Source: Bacteroidota bacterium (GTDB lineage: Bacteria; Bacteroidota; Bacteroidia; Chitinophagales; Saprospiraceae). From it: 62,565 nucleotides of DNA. Position numbers and translations under genes: made by a program. The notes below the pieces were generated by a model. It saw only the letters and a program-made list of their open reading frames with translations, ran no database searches and was not told the DNA's origin. Every line of letters begins with the position of its first letter. Position 1 is the stretch's first letter. The DNA lies in contig JAIUPL010000030.1 of the NCBI GenBank assembly GCA_020160935.1, positions 1-62,565 on the forward strand. The letters are read 5' to 3'. Below are positions 26,912 to 36,048 of this stretch, one piece after another.

Positions 26912-27661
26912 TCATCCTCCCAACCAGGCTTTAAACTCGTTTACCCTTTCCCGGCTCACAAAAATTTCTTCGGGCGCGGCGGGGCTGGTTTCCAGTTTGA
27001 GCCGGCCGTTGAGGTGGGGCATGATTTTGGCGATGGCATCGATGCGGAGGGTCATGCTTCGGCTGATGCGGAAATAGTCGCGCGGGTTGAGCAGGCGCTC
27101 CAGTTCTTCGAGCGTATTTTCCACAAAATACTTTTTGCCGCTGCTGGTAAACGCCTGCGTTAGTCCGTCGGAAGAGCGGAAAAAAGAGATGTCGCTGGTA
27201 TTTATAAAAGCCAGTTGCTGGCCGGATTTCACCAGAAAACGATCCTTGAACTGTTCTTTTTTGAAATACTGGGCCAGCATTTCATATTCGAATGCCGGGG
27301 CAGGCGTGCGGCGATTTTCCATTTTTTGCAAGGCATTCGACAGATCCTGCGGGTCGATGGGTTTGAGCAGGTAGTCGATTGCATTGACTTTGAAGGCCTG
27401 AACTGCGTAATGATCGAATGCCGTGGTAAATATAACAGGCGCTGGCACCGACACCTGTTTAAAAATATCGAAACTCAAGCCGTCGGCAATCTGAATATCC
27501 ATAAACATCAGATCGGGTGCAGGGAAAGTGCGCAACCACTGCACGGCGCTTTCCACAGAATCAAGCGTGTCTAATATCTGCAAGGAAGGGCGTTGTTCCA
27601 GCAAGAGTTTGCTCAATTGGCGCGCCGCGGGTATTTCGTCTTCTATGAGGAGTACTTTCAT
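26912..27661 (-). CDS. LytTR-family response regulator
   Basis: The 249-residue regulator has a receiver domain (about 1-115) with Glu7-Asp8 and phosphoacceptor Asp55 in DLMFMDIQIADG, the FTTAFDHYAVQAFKVNAIDYLLKP pattern typical of the LytR/AlgR class, and a C-terminal LytTR DNA-binding domain (about 145-249) with FFRSSDGLTQAF and RDYFRISRSMTLRIDAI. It lies 11 bases downstream of the LytS-type kinase and clearly forms a two-component pair with it. It converges on the GGGP synthase gene across a heptamer inverted repeat. Confidence 0.95.
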   Translation of the reverse strand: MKVLLIEDEIPAARQLSKLLLEQRPSLQILDTLDSVESAVQWLRTFPAPDLMFMDIQIADGLSFDIFKQVSVPAPVIFTTAFDHYAVQAFKVNAIDYLLKPIDPQDLSNALQKMENRRTPAPAFEYEMLAQYFKKEQFKDRFLVKSGQQLAFINTSDISFFRSSDGLTQAFTSSGKKYFVENTLEELERLLNPRDYFRISRSMTLRIDAIAKIMPHLNGRLKLETSPAAPEEIFVSRERVNEFKAWLGG

Positions 27662-27672
27662 GTTATTTCATC

Positions 27673-28725
27673 TTATGCCATGGCGGCAACGGTAATTTCG
27701 GGCAATATCACCGTAAAATACTGCTGGGAAGCGATCACTTCCACGCTCTGATCGGTCAGCATGCGGTAGCGATCGCGGATATTTTGTAGCCCGACGCCGG
27801 TAGAGTCCATCACCTGATTTTTTTTCTGGAGCGTGTTGCGCACAATCAAATGGCCGTTTTCCATAAAAACTTCAACTTTCAAGGGTTTTTGTGTGGAAAT
27901 GACATTGTGTTTGATGGCATTTTCAAACAGCATTTGCAAGGTGAGTGGCACGATGGCCGCGTTTTCATCCATTTTTTTCCCAATATCTACCTGCAAATTT
28001 TCCCCAAAACGTTCGCGCAGGAGAAAAATATAGGACTGCAAAAATTCCAGTTCGGTTTGCAGTGGAATCACCCGGTCGTCGCGGCTTTCCAGCACATATC
28101 GGTACACTTTGCTGAGTTGTTGTACAAAGCGTACGGCTTTATCGGGCGCTTCCGGGATGAGGTAGGTCAGCGTATTGAGGCTGTTAAACAGGAAATGAGG
28201 ATTCACCTGATTGCGCAGGCCTTCCAGTTGGCTGGCGATGTGCGCGCGTTCGAGTTGTTCTTTTTCCACCGCGGTGGTTTTCCAAAGTTGGAAAAAACGA
28301 ATGCTTTCATAAATAGATCCCAGTGCCAGCAACATCATGTAAGAAGCACCGAAGCCTGCTAGTGTGTCGGGCACCAGGGTGGCGTCGCGTTGTACGGAAA
28401 AGAGCAGCCCCACTTTTGTAATGAGGGTACATACAACACCTGTATACGCCACAGATAGCACAACCAGCCAACGCATTCTTTTTTTCCAGTCCTTCCAGTC
28501 GGGAAAGCGCCGCGACAAGGCCTTGAAGATAGCCCGCACGCCTTGCCAGGTAGCAGCCGTATGTATCAGCCCGAATCCTGCAATTTGCCAGTAACTCGGC
28601 ATATCGCGCACAATACCCCTGAAAAACAGCAGCGGAATCACCATTGCCACAACAGGTATGCCGATAAGCCGGAACAGGCGATCGTCGAAACCCAGCAGGG
28701 TGCAGTCTTTTTGTGAATTGGTCAT
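27673..28725 (-). CDS. LytS-like membrane histidine kinase
   Basis: The 350-residue protein has four hydrophobic segments in its first 155 residues (about 20-36, 47-60, 86-106, 124-142), then a His_kinase domain with phospho-His in QVNPHFLFNSLNTLTYL and a C-terminal ATPase domain with FENAIKHNV as N-box and STGVGLQNIRDRYRML as the glycine-rich part. This 4-helix layout is common in Bacteroidota LytS-type sensors. It is the partner of the LytTR regulator downstream. Its signal is unknown; a TonB receptor gene lies upstream but an inverted repeat separates them. Confidence 0.93.
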   Translation of the reverse strand: MTNSQKDCTLLGFDDRLFRLIGIPVVAMVIPLLFFRGIVRDMPSYWQIAGFGLIHTAATWQGVRAIFKALSRRFPDWKDWKKRMRWLVVLSVAYTGVVCTLITKVGLLFSVQRDATLVPDTLAGFGASYMMLLALGSIYESIRFFQLWKTTAVEKEQLERAHIASQLEGLRNQVNPHFLFNSLNTLTYLIPEAPDKAVRFVQQLSKVYRYVLESRDDRVIPLQTELEFLQSYIFLLRERFGENLQVDIGKKMDENAAIVPLTLQMLFENAIKHNVISTQKPLKVEVFMENGHLIVRNTLQKKNQVMDSTGVGLQNIRDRYRMLTDQSVEVIASQQYFTVILPEITVAAMA

Positions 28726-28738
28726 GGCAAATGTGATG

Positions 28739-28829
28739 GGTTGGAACAGGATTATCAGGATTAGAAGGACAAAAATTTATTGAATCAATCCTTCTAATCC
28801 CAATAAATCCGGATAATCCTGTTCCAACC
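28739..28829. repeat. Inverted repeat between TonB receptor and kinase genes
   Basis: The outer parts are complementary (GGTTGGAACAGGATTATC with GATAATCCTGTTCCAACC), and so are inner blocks with GGATTAGAAGG. The right arm holds an extra block of about 11 bases relative to the left. GGATTAGAAGG words also occur inside the repeat at 51175-51411. Confidence 0.8.
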
Positions 28830-28834
28830 GCTCT

Positions 28835-31228
28835 TTAAAACTCTACGCGGTACAACACATCCGGGAAAAATCCGATCTGGTAAATTTTGCCCACATCGCC
28901 TTTCACTTCATTGTAGCGCATGGCGAATATATTCTGGTGGTTGGTCACATTCTGGAAATCCAGAAAAAAAGTTTGCGACAGTTTGCGGCGCGGGCTGTTG
29001 GTGCGGAACCCGATTTTCACATCCCAGCGGAAGTAATCATCCAGTTTTTCACTGAAAGCCAGGTTGTCGTACAATACTTCCTTGCCGGCAGCGCGGCTGG
29101 CTTCGAGGTTGACGGGGGTGTAAGGGCGTCCTCCGGCAAAGGAAGCCTTGGTGTCGAGGGTAAGGAAACGGCGGCCGGTGCTGCCAAGTTTAAACTCCTT
29201 GCCTGCCAGCACATTGGCAACGTAATTTCCGTTAAAAGCCGTGTTGCGTTCTACGCCGTCGGAGCCTTTGTATTTGGAATCAAACAGGCTGACGGTGACC
29301 ATGGCGTAGTAGCCCTGCGAAAAGAACTTTTCAGCAGTCAGTTCCAGCCCGAGGTTGGTGCCGGTTCCTTCGTTTACGAGTGAACCTTTATCCGGGAAAA
29401 TGAAATCGGCGCCCGTGTTCAGCAGCGAGAAACTGGAAGAAAATGTTTCCACCGGCACCTTGCTCAGCCATTGGTAATAGGATTCTACTTTCAGGTGCCA
29501 GTCGGTGGCTGGTTTGAAGTCGTAACCCAATACGAGGTGCTGGTTTCGGGTAAATCCGAGGTTTTCGTTGTTGTTCAGGTAAGAGCCGTCGGGCTGGCGT
29601 TCGCGGAAAAAGAAAACGGGTAGCGGTTGTTGCTGACTGTGCATGCCGTAGCCGAAATTGAGCGACTGTCGGGGCGAAAACTTCCAGTTGATGGCAGCGC
29701 GGGGTTCCAGCACAAAATCTTCCGTTTTATCAAAATACTGGCTGTGCAAGCCGGCATTGAGCGTGAGTTTTTCGGTGAGGCGGTACTGCGTTTGGGCATA
29801 CACTTCCAGCAGGTTGAATGCGCCGTTGAAATCACGTTGGGTTACCCAGTCAGGACTACCATCTCCATTGTAATCCAATTGGTTCTGGCGCGTGTTGATA
29901 TAGGTATCCAGGTGCTGGTTTTGCAGCAACAAACCTGTGCGCAGGGTAAGCCGGCTGTTGATTTTGTTGTTGTAAAACGACGACAGCCGATAGGTTGCCA
30001 GAGCGTCTTTTACGTCGTTGAGTTGGAAAGGTTTGCCGTCTTCCAGTATTGTTTCATCTTCGCTCTTATAGGTATTGCCGGTGTAAGACGCGCTGAGCAC
30101 CGTGCGCAGGAAAGCGTGGTCGTTGAGCAAGAGGTTGTGTTTCACGCCCACCACACCGAATTTCGAAACATTGAAAGCGTTTTGAGTAGGGTCGGCAAAA
30201 AGGTCGGTGGTGTCGATTTCGGCCCCCAGGAAGTCGATGGCACTCCAGCCGCCAATGCCGAACACCGAAAATTTGCCGGCTTTGGTATTGCCCAGATCGG
30301 CATTGAACGAAAGGTCTTTGTAGCGTGGCGTGGCAGTAGTACCCACATTAATGCCGGCAGCCGAAGCCAGTTCTACAAAAGAGTGGCGGTAGGCTACCAC
30401 GAACGAACCATTGTCTTTTTTATTCAGCGGGCCTTCGACCAGGGCTTCCATGCCCGAAAAAGCACCCAGTTGGCCCATGAATTCAAATTTTTCCTTGTTG
30501 CCTGTGCGCAGGTTGATATCGAATACGCCTGCCGTGGCATTGCCATATTCTGCTGGAAAGGCGCCTGTGAGGAAATCGGAATTGGCGATCATATTCGGGT
30601 TGAGTGCCGATACCGGGCCGCCGGTAGTGCCGAGCGTGGAAAAGTGGTTGGGGTTGGGGATCGGAGTGCCTTCGAGGCGCCATAGTACGCCGGTGGGTGA
30701 ATTCCCCCGGATAATGATGTCGTTGCGGGCGTCGTTGTTGGCTGCCACGCCGGCGAAACTGGCCACCATTTTGGCCACGTCGTTGCGGCCGCCGGAATAA
30801 CGCATCACTTCTTCGGTATTGAACTGACGCGCCGAAATGGTGGCCAGTTCGTTCATCGGACGGTCTTTGTCGCGGCGGGCAGTAACAGTTATTTCATTCA
30901 ATTTGGAATAGGATTCCTGCATGCGTACATCGAGCAGTACTTCCTTGCCGGCAGTTACCAGCAGGTTGCTGACGGTTTGGGGTTCGTAGCCCAGGTACGT
31001 AATACGCAGTGCCTGCCTGCCGACAGGTACATTTTTGAGCGTAAAAATGCCGTTTACATCTGTTGTGGCGCCGTTGGACTGGCCATCCGTCATAAGTTGA
31101 ACGGTAGCGCCGATCAAGGGTGTTTCGGATTGTTGATCATACACCGTGCCACGGAGGGTTTGGGTTTGCGCGGCCGCAAAAAACGGCAGTAGTGCAACGA
31201 GGAGGGTAAAGAGTTGTCTAGTATTCAT
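28835..31228 (-). CDS. TonB-dependent outer-membrane receptor with carboxypeptidase-like N-terminal domain
   Basis: This is a 797-residue outer-membrane transporter. The signal peptide ends FFAAAQ; a CarboxypepD_reg-like domain follows (about 22-105: LRGTVYDQQSETPLIGATVQ, GIFTLKNVPVGRQALRITY). The plug comes next (about 115-240) with DIIIRGNSPTGVLWRLEG and DFLTGAFPAEYGNATAGV, then a beta barrel ending in an aromatic terminal strand (FPDVLYRVEF). Such receptors import substrates with TonB energy. No SusD-like partner is adjacent, so this is probably not a glycan SusCD system; the substrate is not identifiable. Confidence 0.92.
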   Translation of the reverse strand: MNTRQLFTLLVALLPFFAAAQTQTLRGTVYDQQSETPLIGATVQLMTDGQSNGATTDVNGIFTLKNVPVGRQALRITYLGYEPQTVSNLLVTAGKEVLLDVRMQESYSKLNEITVTARRDKDRPMNELATISARQFNTEEVMRYSGGRNDVAKMVASFAGVAANNDARNDIIIRGNSPTGVLWRLEGTPIPNPNHFSTLGTTGGPVSALNPNMIANSDFLTGAFPAEYGNATAGVFDINLRTGNKEKFEFMGQLGAFSGMEALVEGPLNKKDNGSFVVAYRHSFVELASAAGINVGTTATPRYKDLSFNADLGNTKAGKFSVFGIGGWSAIDFLGAEIDTTDLFADPTQNAFNVSKFGVVGVKHNLLLNDHAFLRTVLSASYTGNTYKSEDETILEDGKPFQLNDVKDALATYRLSSFYNNKINSRLTLRTGLLLQNQHLDTYINTRQNQLDYNGDGSPDWVTQRDFNGAFNLLEVYAQTQYRLTEKLTLNAGLHSQYFDKTEDFVLEPRAAINWKFSPRQSLNFGYGMHSQQQPLPVFFFRERQPDGSYLNNNENLGFTRNQHLVLGYDFKPATDWHLKVESYYQWLSKVPVETFSSSFSLLNTGADFIFPDKGSLVNEGTGTNLGLELTAEKFFSQGYYAMVTVSLFDSKYKGSDGVERNTAFNGNYVANVLAGKEFKLGSTGRRFLTLDTKASFAGGRPYTPVNLEASRAAGKEVLYDNLAFSEKLDDYFRWDVKIGFRTNSPRRKLSQTFFLDFQNVTNHQNIFAMRYNEVKGDVGKIYQIGFFPDVLYRVEF

Positions 31229-31451
31229 AATTCAGAGGTGTGATAACTTTTATTTGTCAGAGGACACACAAATGTGTCGGATACCCTGACTTGTAAAGAA
31301 GTCAAAACCTGTGAACTGTAGAATGAGGCGGCTGAACTGTAGAAAATGATGCCAGTACTTCGTCGACAGATTTCCGCTTTTCAGGCTGAACTTTGGGCTA
31401 TTGGCCGCTGCACAGGTAAACAAGCCTTGATTTTTCCCGTTTTTTCTGCTT

Positions 31452-31934
31452 ATGAAACAGATATTGTTGATTGCGCTGCTCTTAAATACCGCATTCTTGC
31501 AGGCCCAGGAACTTCCATTTATCAAGGCCGATCAAATAGACCGATGGAAGGAAGCCGACACGGATACGGTATGGGTACTTAATTTCTGGGCTACCTGGTG
31601 CGGCCCTTGCGTGGCGGAGTTGCCTTCTTTTGAAAAATTGAATAAGGAATATGCCGACCAAAAAGTGCAGGTAATACTGGTGAGCAATGACTTTAAAAAA
31701 CAGGTCGAAACCAAAGTAAAACCCTTTGTGGCTAAAAAAAAACTCAAAAGCAAGGTGGTTTTTATGGATGAATCCAACCCCAATACCTGGATCGACCGCG
31801 TCAGCCCCGAATGGTCGGGGGCTATTCCGGCTACTCTGATTATTTCCAAAAAAAAGAATCAATACCTGTTTTTTGAAAAACAACTCTCGTATGAGGAACT
31901 GGAAACAGCGGTGAAGAAGGTTTTAGAGCGGTGA
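31452..31934 (+). CDS. TlpA-like secreted thioredoxin
   Basis: The 160-residue protein has a signal peptide ending FLQAQ and a thioredoxin fold with the redox motif NFWATWCGPCVAELP at about residues 44-58 and the cis-Pro in GAIPATLII. It is of the TlpA/ResA type, reducing or exchanging disulfides in the periplasm. The tail contains a poly-lysine surface loop. A second exported thioredoxin-fold protein is encoded downstream, with a heptamer repeat between them whose first bases include this gene's TGA. Confidence 0.9.
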   Translation: MKQILLIALLLNTAFLQAQELPFIKADQIDRWKEADTDTVWVLNFWATWCGPCVAELPSFEKLNKEYADQKVQVILVSNDFKKQVETKVKPFVAKKKLKSKVVFMDESNPNTWIDRVSPEWSGAIPATLIISKKKNQYLFFEKQLSYEELETAVKKVLER

Positions 31935-31939
31935 GTGGA

Positions 31940-31981
31940 GAGAAGTAAGAGGCGAGAAGTGAGAAGTGAGAGGCGAGAAAT
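31940..31981 (+). repeat. Six in-register heptamers after the thioredoxin gene
   Basis: GAGAAGT, AAGAGGC, GAGAAGT, GAGAAGT, GAGAGGC and GAGAAAT follow each other in register, starting five bases after the TGA. Read on the other strand they are the same words (CTCTCAC, TTCTCAC, TTCTCGC) as at 18481-18536. Confidence 0.85.
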
Positions 31982-32039
31982 TTTAGCCAATCAGGGATTG
32001 GCAATACCCATATGTTCATCATTAAATATTTTCATCACC

Positions 32040-32648
32040 ATGAAAAAACTCCTTGCATTGTGTACGCTTGCAACAGTATTGATTGCTTTTTCCTTTACAC
32101 AGAAAGACCCCGGAACCGGGTACCTGGTGGGCGATACGGCCCGCGATTTCAGCCTGAAAAATGTGGATGGTAAAATGGTGTCGCTGGCCGACATCAAGGA
32201 CGCCAAGGGCTATATCGTTGTGTTTACCTGCAACCAGTGTCCGTACGCCATCGCGTATGAAGATCGGATCATCGAACTGCACAAAAAATACGCCCCGCTG
32301 GGCTATCCGGTTATTGCTATCAATTCGAACGATAAAGTAAGACAGCCGGGCGACAGTTACGATAACATGCAAAAACGGGTAAAAGAGAAAAGCATTCCTT
32401 ACGCGTACCTATATGACGAAACGCAGGAAATAGCACAGACCTATGGCGCTACCCGTACGCCGCATGTTTTCCTGCTCGATAAAGACCGTGTAGTGCGCTA
32501 TATCGGCGCCATCGACGACAACTCGGAAGAGGCTTCGGAAGCCAAAGAAAAATATGTGGAAAATGCGATTGACGCGCTACGTGCCGGAAAAGAAGTGCCG
32601 GTAAAACAAACCAAAGCCATCGGCTGCGGCATTAAGTGGAAAGCGTAG
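32040..32648 (+). CDS. Exported redoxin-family protein with CNQCPYA motif
   Basis: The 202-residue protein begins MKKLLALCTLATVLIAF, a signal sequence that fixes the start at 32040. The mature part is a redoxin/AhpC-TSA-like thioredoxin fold: GDTARDFSLKNVDGKMVSLADI, then VVFTCNQCPYAIAYEDRI with a CxxC pair in place of a single peroxidatic Cys, and RTPHVFLLDKD with the cis-Pro. This subgroup is common in Bacteroidota and usually called thioredoxin family protein. It is likely a periplasmic thiol oxidoreductase; partner unknown. Confidence 0.87.
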   Translation: MKKLLALCTLATVLIAFSFTQKDPGTGYLVGDTARDFSLKNVDGKMVSLADIKDAKGYIVVFTCNQCPYAIAYEDRIIELHKKYAPLGYPVIAINSNDKVRQPGDSYDNMQKRVKEKSIPYAYLYDETQEIAQTYGATRTPHVFLLDKDRVVRYIGAIDDNSEEASEAKEKYVENAIDALRAGKEVPVKQTKAIGCGIKWKA

Positions 32649-32654
32649 TTTTTT

Positions 32655-32998
32655 TAAAAAAACCTGAGTTCGGCTATAATTTGATTGTAATGAAACTGAA
32701 AAAGAGATTCTGAAAGTGGAATCATCGTGCTATACTGTACTTTTCCTTGATGAAAAAGTACCAAAAAATCAAGGCCTTATTCAAATCCTACGATTTTGCT
32801 CTCCTTGGAAGCGGGTTCACACCCAAACTCGTCCCGCCTGCGGCGGGCCTCAAACATGGGTGCTCACTGCCGCTTCCAAGGAGAGCAAAATCGGGATTTG
32901 AATAAGGCCCTCCGAACAAGGCTTGGTCAATGCATTGATTTTCAAATGTTTACACTGACTGAAGCGGGCGTATAATCCCGAACTCACGTTAAAAAAAC
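32655..32998. mobile_element. MITE-like nested inverted-repeat element without a gene
   Basis: The outer ends are TGAGTTCGG (32666-32674) and CCGAACTCA (32978-32986), flanked by the direct repeat TTAAAAAAAC (32655-32664 and 32989-32998), a possible target-site duplication although low in complexity. Inside is a 40-bp inverted repeat (about 32773-32813 with 32867-32906, two small differences), and within its loop another hairpin CCCGCC-TGC-GGCGGG. No reading frame of note is present. It fills most of the gap between the redoxin and DUF4290 genes. Confidence 0.55.
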
Positions 32999-33000
32999 AA

Positions 33001-33201
33001 GAAAGAGGGAAAGGGGAAAAACAAGAGGCAAAGGGCAAGAGGCAAAAAAACAAGAGGCAAAGGGCAAGAGGCAAAGGGCAAGAGGCAAGAGGCAAAAAAA
33101 CAAGAGGCAATGGGCAAGAGGCGAATACGCACACTCCTTGCATAAGTGCCAAATTTGCTTTTTGCCTCTTGCCCTTTGCCCTTTGCCCTTTGCCTCTTGC
33201 T
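33001..33201. repeat. ggcaa heptamer inverted repeat after the DUF4290 gene
   Basis: The left arm is a run of GAGGCAA and AGGGCAA heptamers interrupted by AAAAACAA blocks. The right arm, TTGCCTC and TTGCCCT units, starts at about 33160 and ends at the DUF4290 stop codon. The left arm has roughly twice as many units as the right. The same words occur at 2821-2863. Confidence 0.87.
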
Positions 33202-33203
33202 CC

Positions 33204-33926
33204 TTACTTCTTCCTTTTCCGGTAATTCCCGCCGCCGCCACCGCTATTGCGCTGGTTATTGTTGCGATTGCGCTGGTTGCCGCCGCCGTTGCGTTGTTTG
33301 CGGTTGCGCTGGTTATTGTTGTTTCGATTGCGCTGGTTGTCGAGTTTGCCAGCGCCTGCTGCCAGTTTATCCAGCGAATCGTGGCCTTCATGCAGCGCCA
33401 ATTGGCCATCAGACAGACTTTCAAGGTCTTCCTTCACAATGTCATCGCTCACGTAGTGTTCCTTGTTCCAGGTTTTGTAAGCCAGTTTCATGTAGGAAGC
33501 GATTACTTCTACAAAACCTTCCTTTTTAGAGCCTTCCGGCATATCGATGGCTTTTTTGATAAGCGCCTGTATGCTGTTGCCATAATGACGGAAACGCGTA
33601 GCAGAAGCCGGGTAGCCCAGCGGCTCTGCTTTGGGGCGCTCTTCGGCCCGGCGGATGAGGATGCCGGGCGGCGGCGTCACATCCAGTTCGTAGTTGGCAA
33701 TTTCAAACACATGGTTCCAGAGTTTTTCCCGGTAGTCGTCCATGTTTTTGTTGCCGGAAGGGCCCAACTGGATCATCAATCCTACGATGGATTCAACCGT
33801 TTTTTGCCGCAATCCCGGATTTTCAATGGTTTTGGCATGCTGGATCATTTCCTGTATAGAGCGTCCGTATTCTGGGAACTGAATTTGGGAGCGCTCGGTA
33901 TTGTATTCTATATCTAGTCTGTTCAT
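33204..33926 (-). CDS. DUF4290-family protein
   Basis: The 240-residue protein opens with the family signature LDIEYNTERSQIQFPEYGRSIQEM and has MIQLGPSGNKNMDDYREKLWNHVF split over residues 50-75, then VTPPPGILIRRAEERP and FRHYGNSIQALIKKAIDMP. The last 45 residues are Asn/Arg/Gln/Gly-rich low complexity, a likely nucleic-acid-binding tail. DUF4290 proteins are Bacteroidota-specific and without known function. No signal peptide is present. Its TAA is followed directly by ggcaa heptamers. Confidence 0.88.
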   Translation of the reverse strand: MNRLDIEYNTERSQIQFPEYGRSIQEMIQHAKTIENPGLRQKTVESIVGLMIQLGPSGNKNMDDYREKLWNHVFEIANYELDVTPPPGILIRRAEERPKAEPLGYPASATRFRHYGNSIQALIKKAIDMPEGSKKEGFVEVIASYMKLAYKTWNKEHYVSDDIVKEDLESLSDGQLALHEGHDSLDKLAAGAGKLDNQRNRNNNNQRNRKQRNGGGNQRNRNNNQRNSGGGGGNYRKRKK

Positions 33927-33956
33927 AAAGCAGGTTATTCAAATGATGTTACCCTG

Positions 33957-34019
33957 AACGTCGGCAAGGTTAACGTCAGCAGGGTTTCAAACCCTGCCGA
34001 CGTTAACCTTGCCGACGTT
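33957..34019. repeat. 31-bp near-perfect palindrome upstream of DUF4290 and after glmS
   Basis: Arms 33957-33987 and 33989-34019 pair with a single mismatch around a one-base centre. Words of the GTCGGCAAGG and GTTAACGTC type repeat within each arm. It starts eight bases after the glmS stop in the minus-strand direction. Confidence 0.88.
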
Positions 34020-34026
34020 AAAAGGT

Positions 34027-35868
34027 TTATTCCACCGTGACCGATTTAGCCAGATTGCGTGGCTGATCCACATTGCAGCCGCGCAATACGGCGATGTGGT
34101 AGGCCAGCAACTGAAGCGGGATAACCGACAGCAGCGGGGTAAACGGTTCTTCCGTTTCCGGTATTTCAATGGCAAAATCAGCCAGTGATTTGATGGTTTC
34201 GTCGCCTTCTGTGATTACAGCAATCACCACACCTTTGCGCGCTTTCACCTCCTGAATATTGGAGGCTACTTTTTCGTGGGCGCTTTTGTTGGTAGCAATA
34301 ACGAAGACAGGCATATTTTCGTCGATCAGCGCAATCGGGCCATGCTTCATTTCAGCGGCCGGATAGCCTTCGGCGTGTATGTAACTGATTTCTTTCAGTT
34401 TTAGTGCGCCTTCCAGCGCTACCGGGAAATTGTATCCCCGGCCCAGGTACAGTGCATTGGGGGCGTTTTTGAACTCTCCGGCAATGTACTCGACCTGTTT
34501 TTGGCAATTTTGAAGCAGTTCTTCCACTTTTTGTGGAATGCGTGCCAGTTCCTGCACCAGTTTCTGATACTGCGATTTGGGCAAAAATCCACGCTCGTAG
34601 CCCAGCACCAGCGCCATCATGGTGAGCATGGTTACCTGCCCCGTAAATGCTTTGGTGGATGCCACGCCAATTTCAGGGCCCACGTGAATATACGAACCAC
34701 TGTGTGTCAGGCGGGCAATGGAGGAGCCCACCACATTGACGATGCCGTAGGTGAGGGCGCCGCGTTCCTTGGCCAGTTCGAGTGCTGCGAAAGTGTCGGC
34801 TGTTTCGCCCGATTGGGAAATGGCGAGTACAACGTCATTTTCGCGCACAACAGGGTTGCGATAGCGGAATTCCGAAGCGTATTCGACTTCCACCGGCAAG
34901 CGGGCAATTTCTTCAAACAAATATTCGGCAATCATACCGGCATGCCAGGAAGTGCCACAGCCCAGAATGATCATGCGCTGGGCATTGATGATGCGCTTCA
35001 TGTGCTCTTCCATGCCGCCGAGGCGCACCCAGCCTTCTTCGGCATCCATACGACCACGCATACATTCGGCAATGGTGATGGGCTGCTCGTAAATTTCCTT
35101 GAGCATGAAATAATCGTACCCGCCTTTCTCCAGTTGTTCTATTTCGAGTTCAATCTGGTGGGTGGTCGGCGTCATCACCTCATTGCGCAGGGTTTTGATG
35201 GTGAGGTCGCCATCGAGGGTGCAGGTGGCTACTTCCTCGTCGTTGAGGTACACCACTTTTTTGGTGTGTTCAACAATCGGCGTGGCATCCGACCCGATAA
35301 AATATTCTCCTTTGCCAATACCGATTACCAGCGGGCTGGCGCGGCGGGCGGCTACGATTTTGTAGGGGTCCTGGCGATCCATCACCACAATGGCGTAGGC
35401 GCCATGCACCTGCGTGAGCGCCTGGCGTACGGCTTCCTCAATCGGCAGGTTTTCCTGTTGTTGTACTTCTTCAATGAGGTGCACCAGCACTTCGGTATCG
35501 GTTTCACTTTTGAAGGTGTGGCCGAGTTTGAGCAAAGCACTTTTGATGACGGCATAGTTTTCAATGATGCCGTTGTGGATAATCAGCAGGCGCCCGTTGC
35601 CGCTGGCATGCGGGTGTGCGTTCGTATCGTCGGGCTTCCCGTGGGTAGCCCAGCGAGTATGGCCCATACCGATACTGCCGTCGATGTTTTTGCCTTTCGT
35701 GAACTCGACCAGGTCGGCTACTTTGCCTTTCTTTTTATACACATTCAGTTCACCGTTCTGCAAGGCAATACCGGCGCTGTCATACCCTCTGTATTCGAGA
35801 CGGGCCAATCCTTTGATCAGGATCGGATAGGCTTTTTTGGAACCGATGTATGCAACAATTCCGCACAT
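34027..35868 (-). CDS. glmS: Glutamine--fructose-6-phosphate aminotransferase (isomerizing)
   Basis: The 613-residue enzyme makes glucosamine-6-phosphate for peptidoglycan and lipopolysaccharide. It starts MCGIVAYIGSKKAYPILIKG, so the N-terminal cysteine nucleophile of the glutaminase is exposed after Met removal. GLARLEYRGYDSAGIA and GMGHTRWATHGKPDD confirm this domain (1-240). Two SIS domains follow with MIILGCGTSWHAG, VLAISQSGETADTFAALE and AEMKHGPIALIDENMPVFVI, and the usual C-terminal LAKSVTVE. Frames extending to 36006 only translate the upstream repeat. It is the last gene of the conserved glycogen/starch synthase-like - DUF4270 - glmS run. Confidence 0.97.
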   Translation of the reverse strand: MCGIVAYIGSKKAYPILIKGLARLEYRGYDSAGIALQNGELNVYKKKGKVADLVEFTKGKNIDGSIGMGHTRWATHGKPDDTNAHPHASGNGRLLIIHNGIIENYAVIKSALLKLGHTFKSETDTEVLVHLIEEVQQQENLPIEEAVRQALTQVHGAYAIVVMDRQDPYKIVAARRASPLVIGIGKGEYFIGSDATPIVEHTKKVVYLNDEEVATCTLDGDLTIKTLRNEVMTPTTHQIELEIEQLEKGGYDYFMLKEIYEQPITIAECMRGRMDAEEGWVRLGGMEEHMKRIINAQRMIILGCGTSWHAGMIAEYLFEEIARLPVEVEYASEFRYRNPVVRENDVVLAISQSGETADTFAALELAKERGALTYGIVNVVGSSIARLTHSGSYIHVGPEIGVASTKAFTGQVTMLTMMALVLGYERGFLPKSQYQKLVQELARIPQKVEELLQNCQKQVEYIAGEFKNAPNALYLGRGYNFPVALEGALKLKEISYIHAEGYPAAEMKHGPIALIDENMPVFVIATNKSAHEKVASNIQEVKARKGVVIAVITEGDETIKSLADFAIEIPETEEPFTPLLSVIPLQLLAYHIAVLRGCNVDQPRNLAKSVTVE

Positions 35869-35912
35869 AGGCGAGGAGTAAGTTGGTTTGGATGTTGATG
35901 AGGGATGATGAA

Positions 35913-36046
35913 GGAGTTGAGAGGTTGAAGGGTTGAGAGGTTGAGATTGGGCTATTAAAAAAAGGAGCCCGGCAGGCGTTTGCTTAGGGCCTATCTCCAC
36001 TTTCAACCCCTCTCAACATCTCAACCCCTCTCAACCCCTCAACCTG
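35913..36046. repeat. GTTGAG-word inverted repeat between DUF4270 and glmS
   Basis: Left-arm words GTTGAGAG, GTTGAAGG and GTTGAGATT are matched by CTCTCAAC and CCCTCAAC words at 36001-36046. The loop contains a GGAGCCC/GGGCC-type pairing. The repeat starts a few bases after the DUF4270 stop in the direction of transcription. Related words end the window at 62511-62558. Confidence 0.8.
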
Positions 36047-36048
36047 CT

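Noticed and set aside
34501-35898. A 465-residue plus-strand frame opposite glmS
   Set aside because: GlmS is unambiguous on the minus strand and the opposing frame is Phe/His/Gly-rich without motifs.
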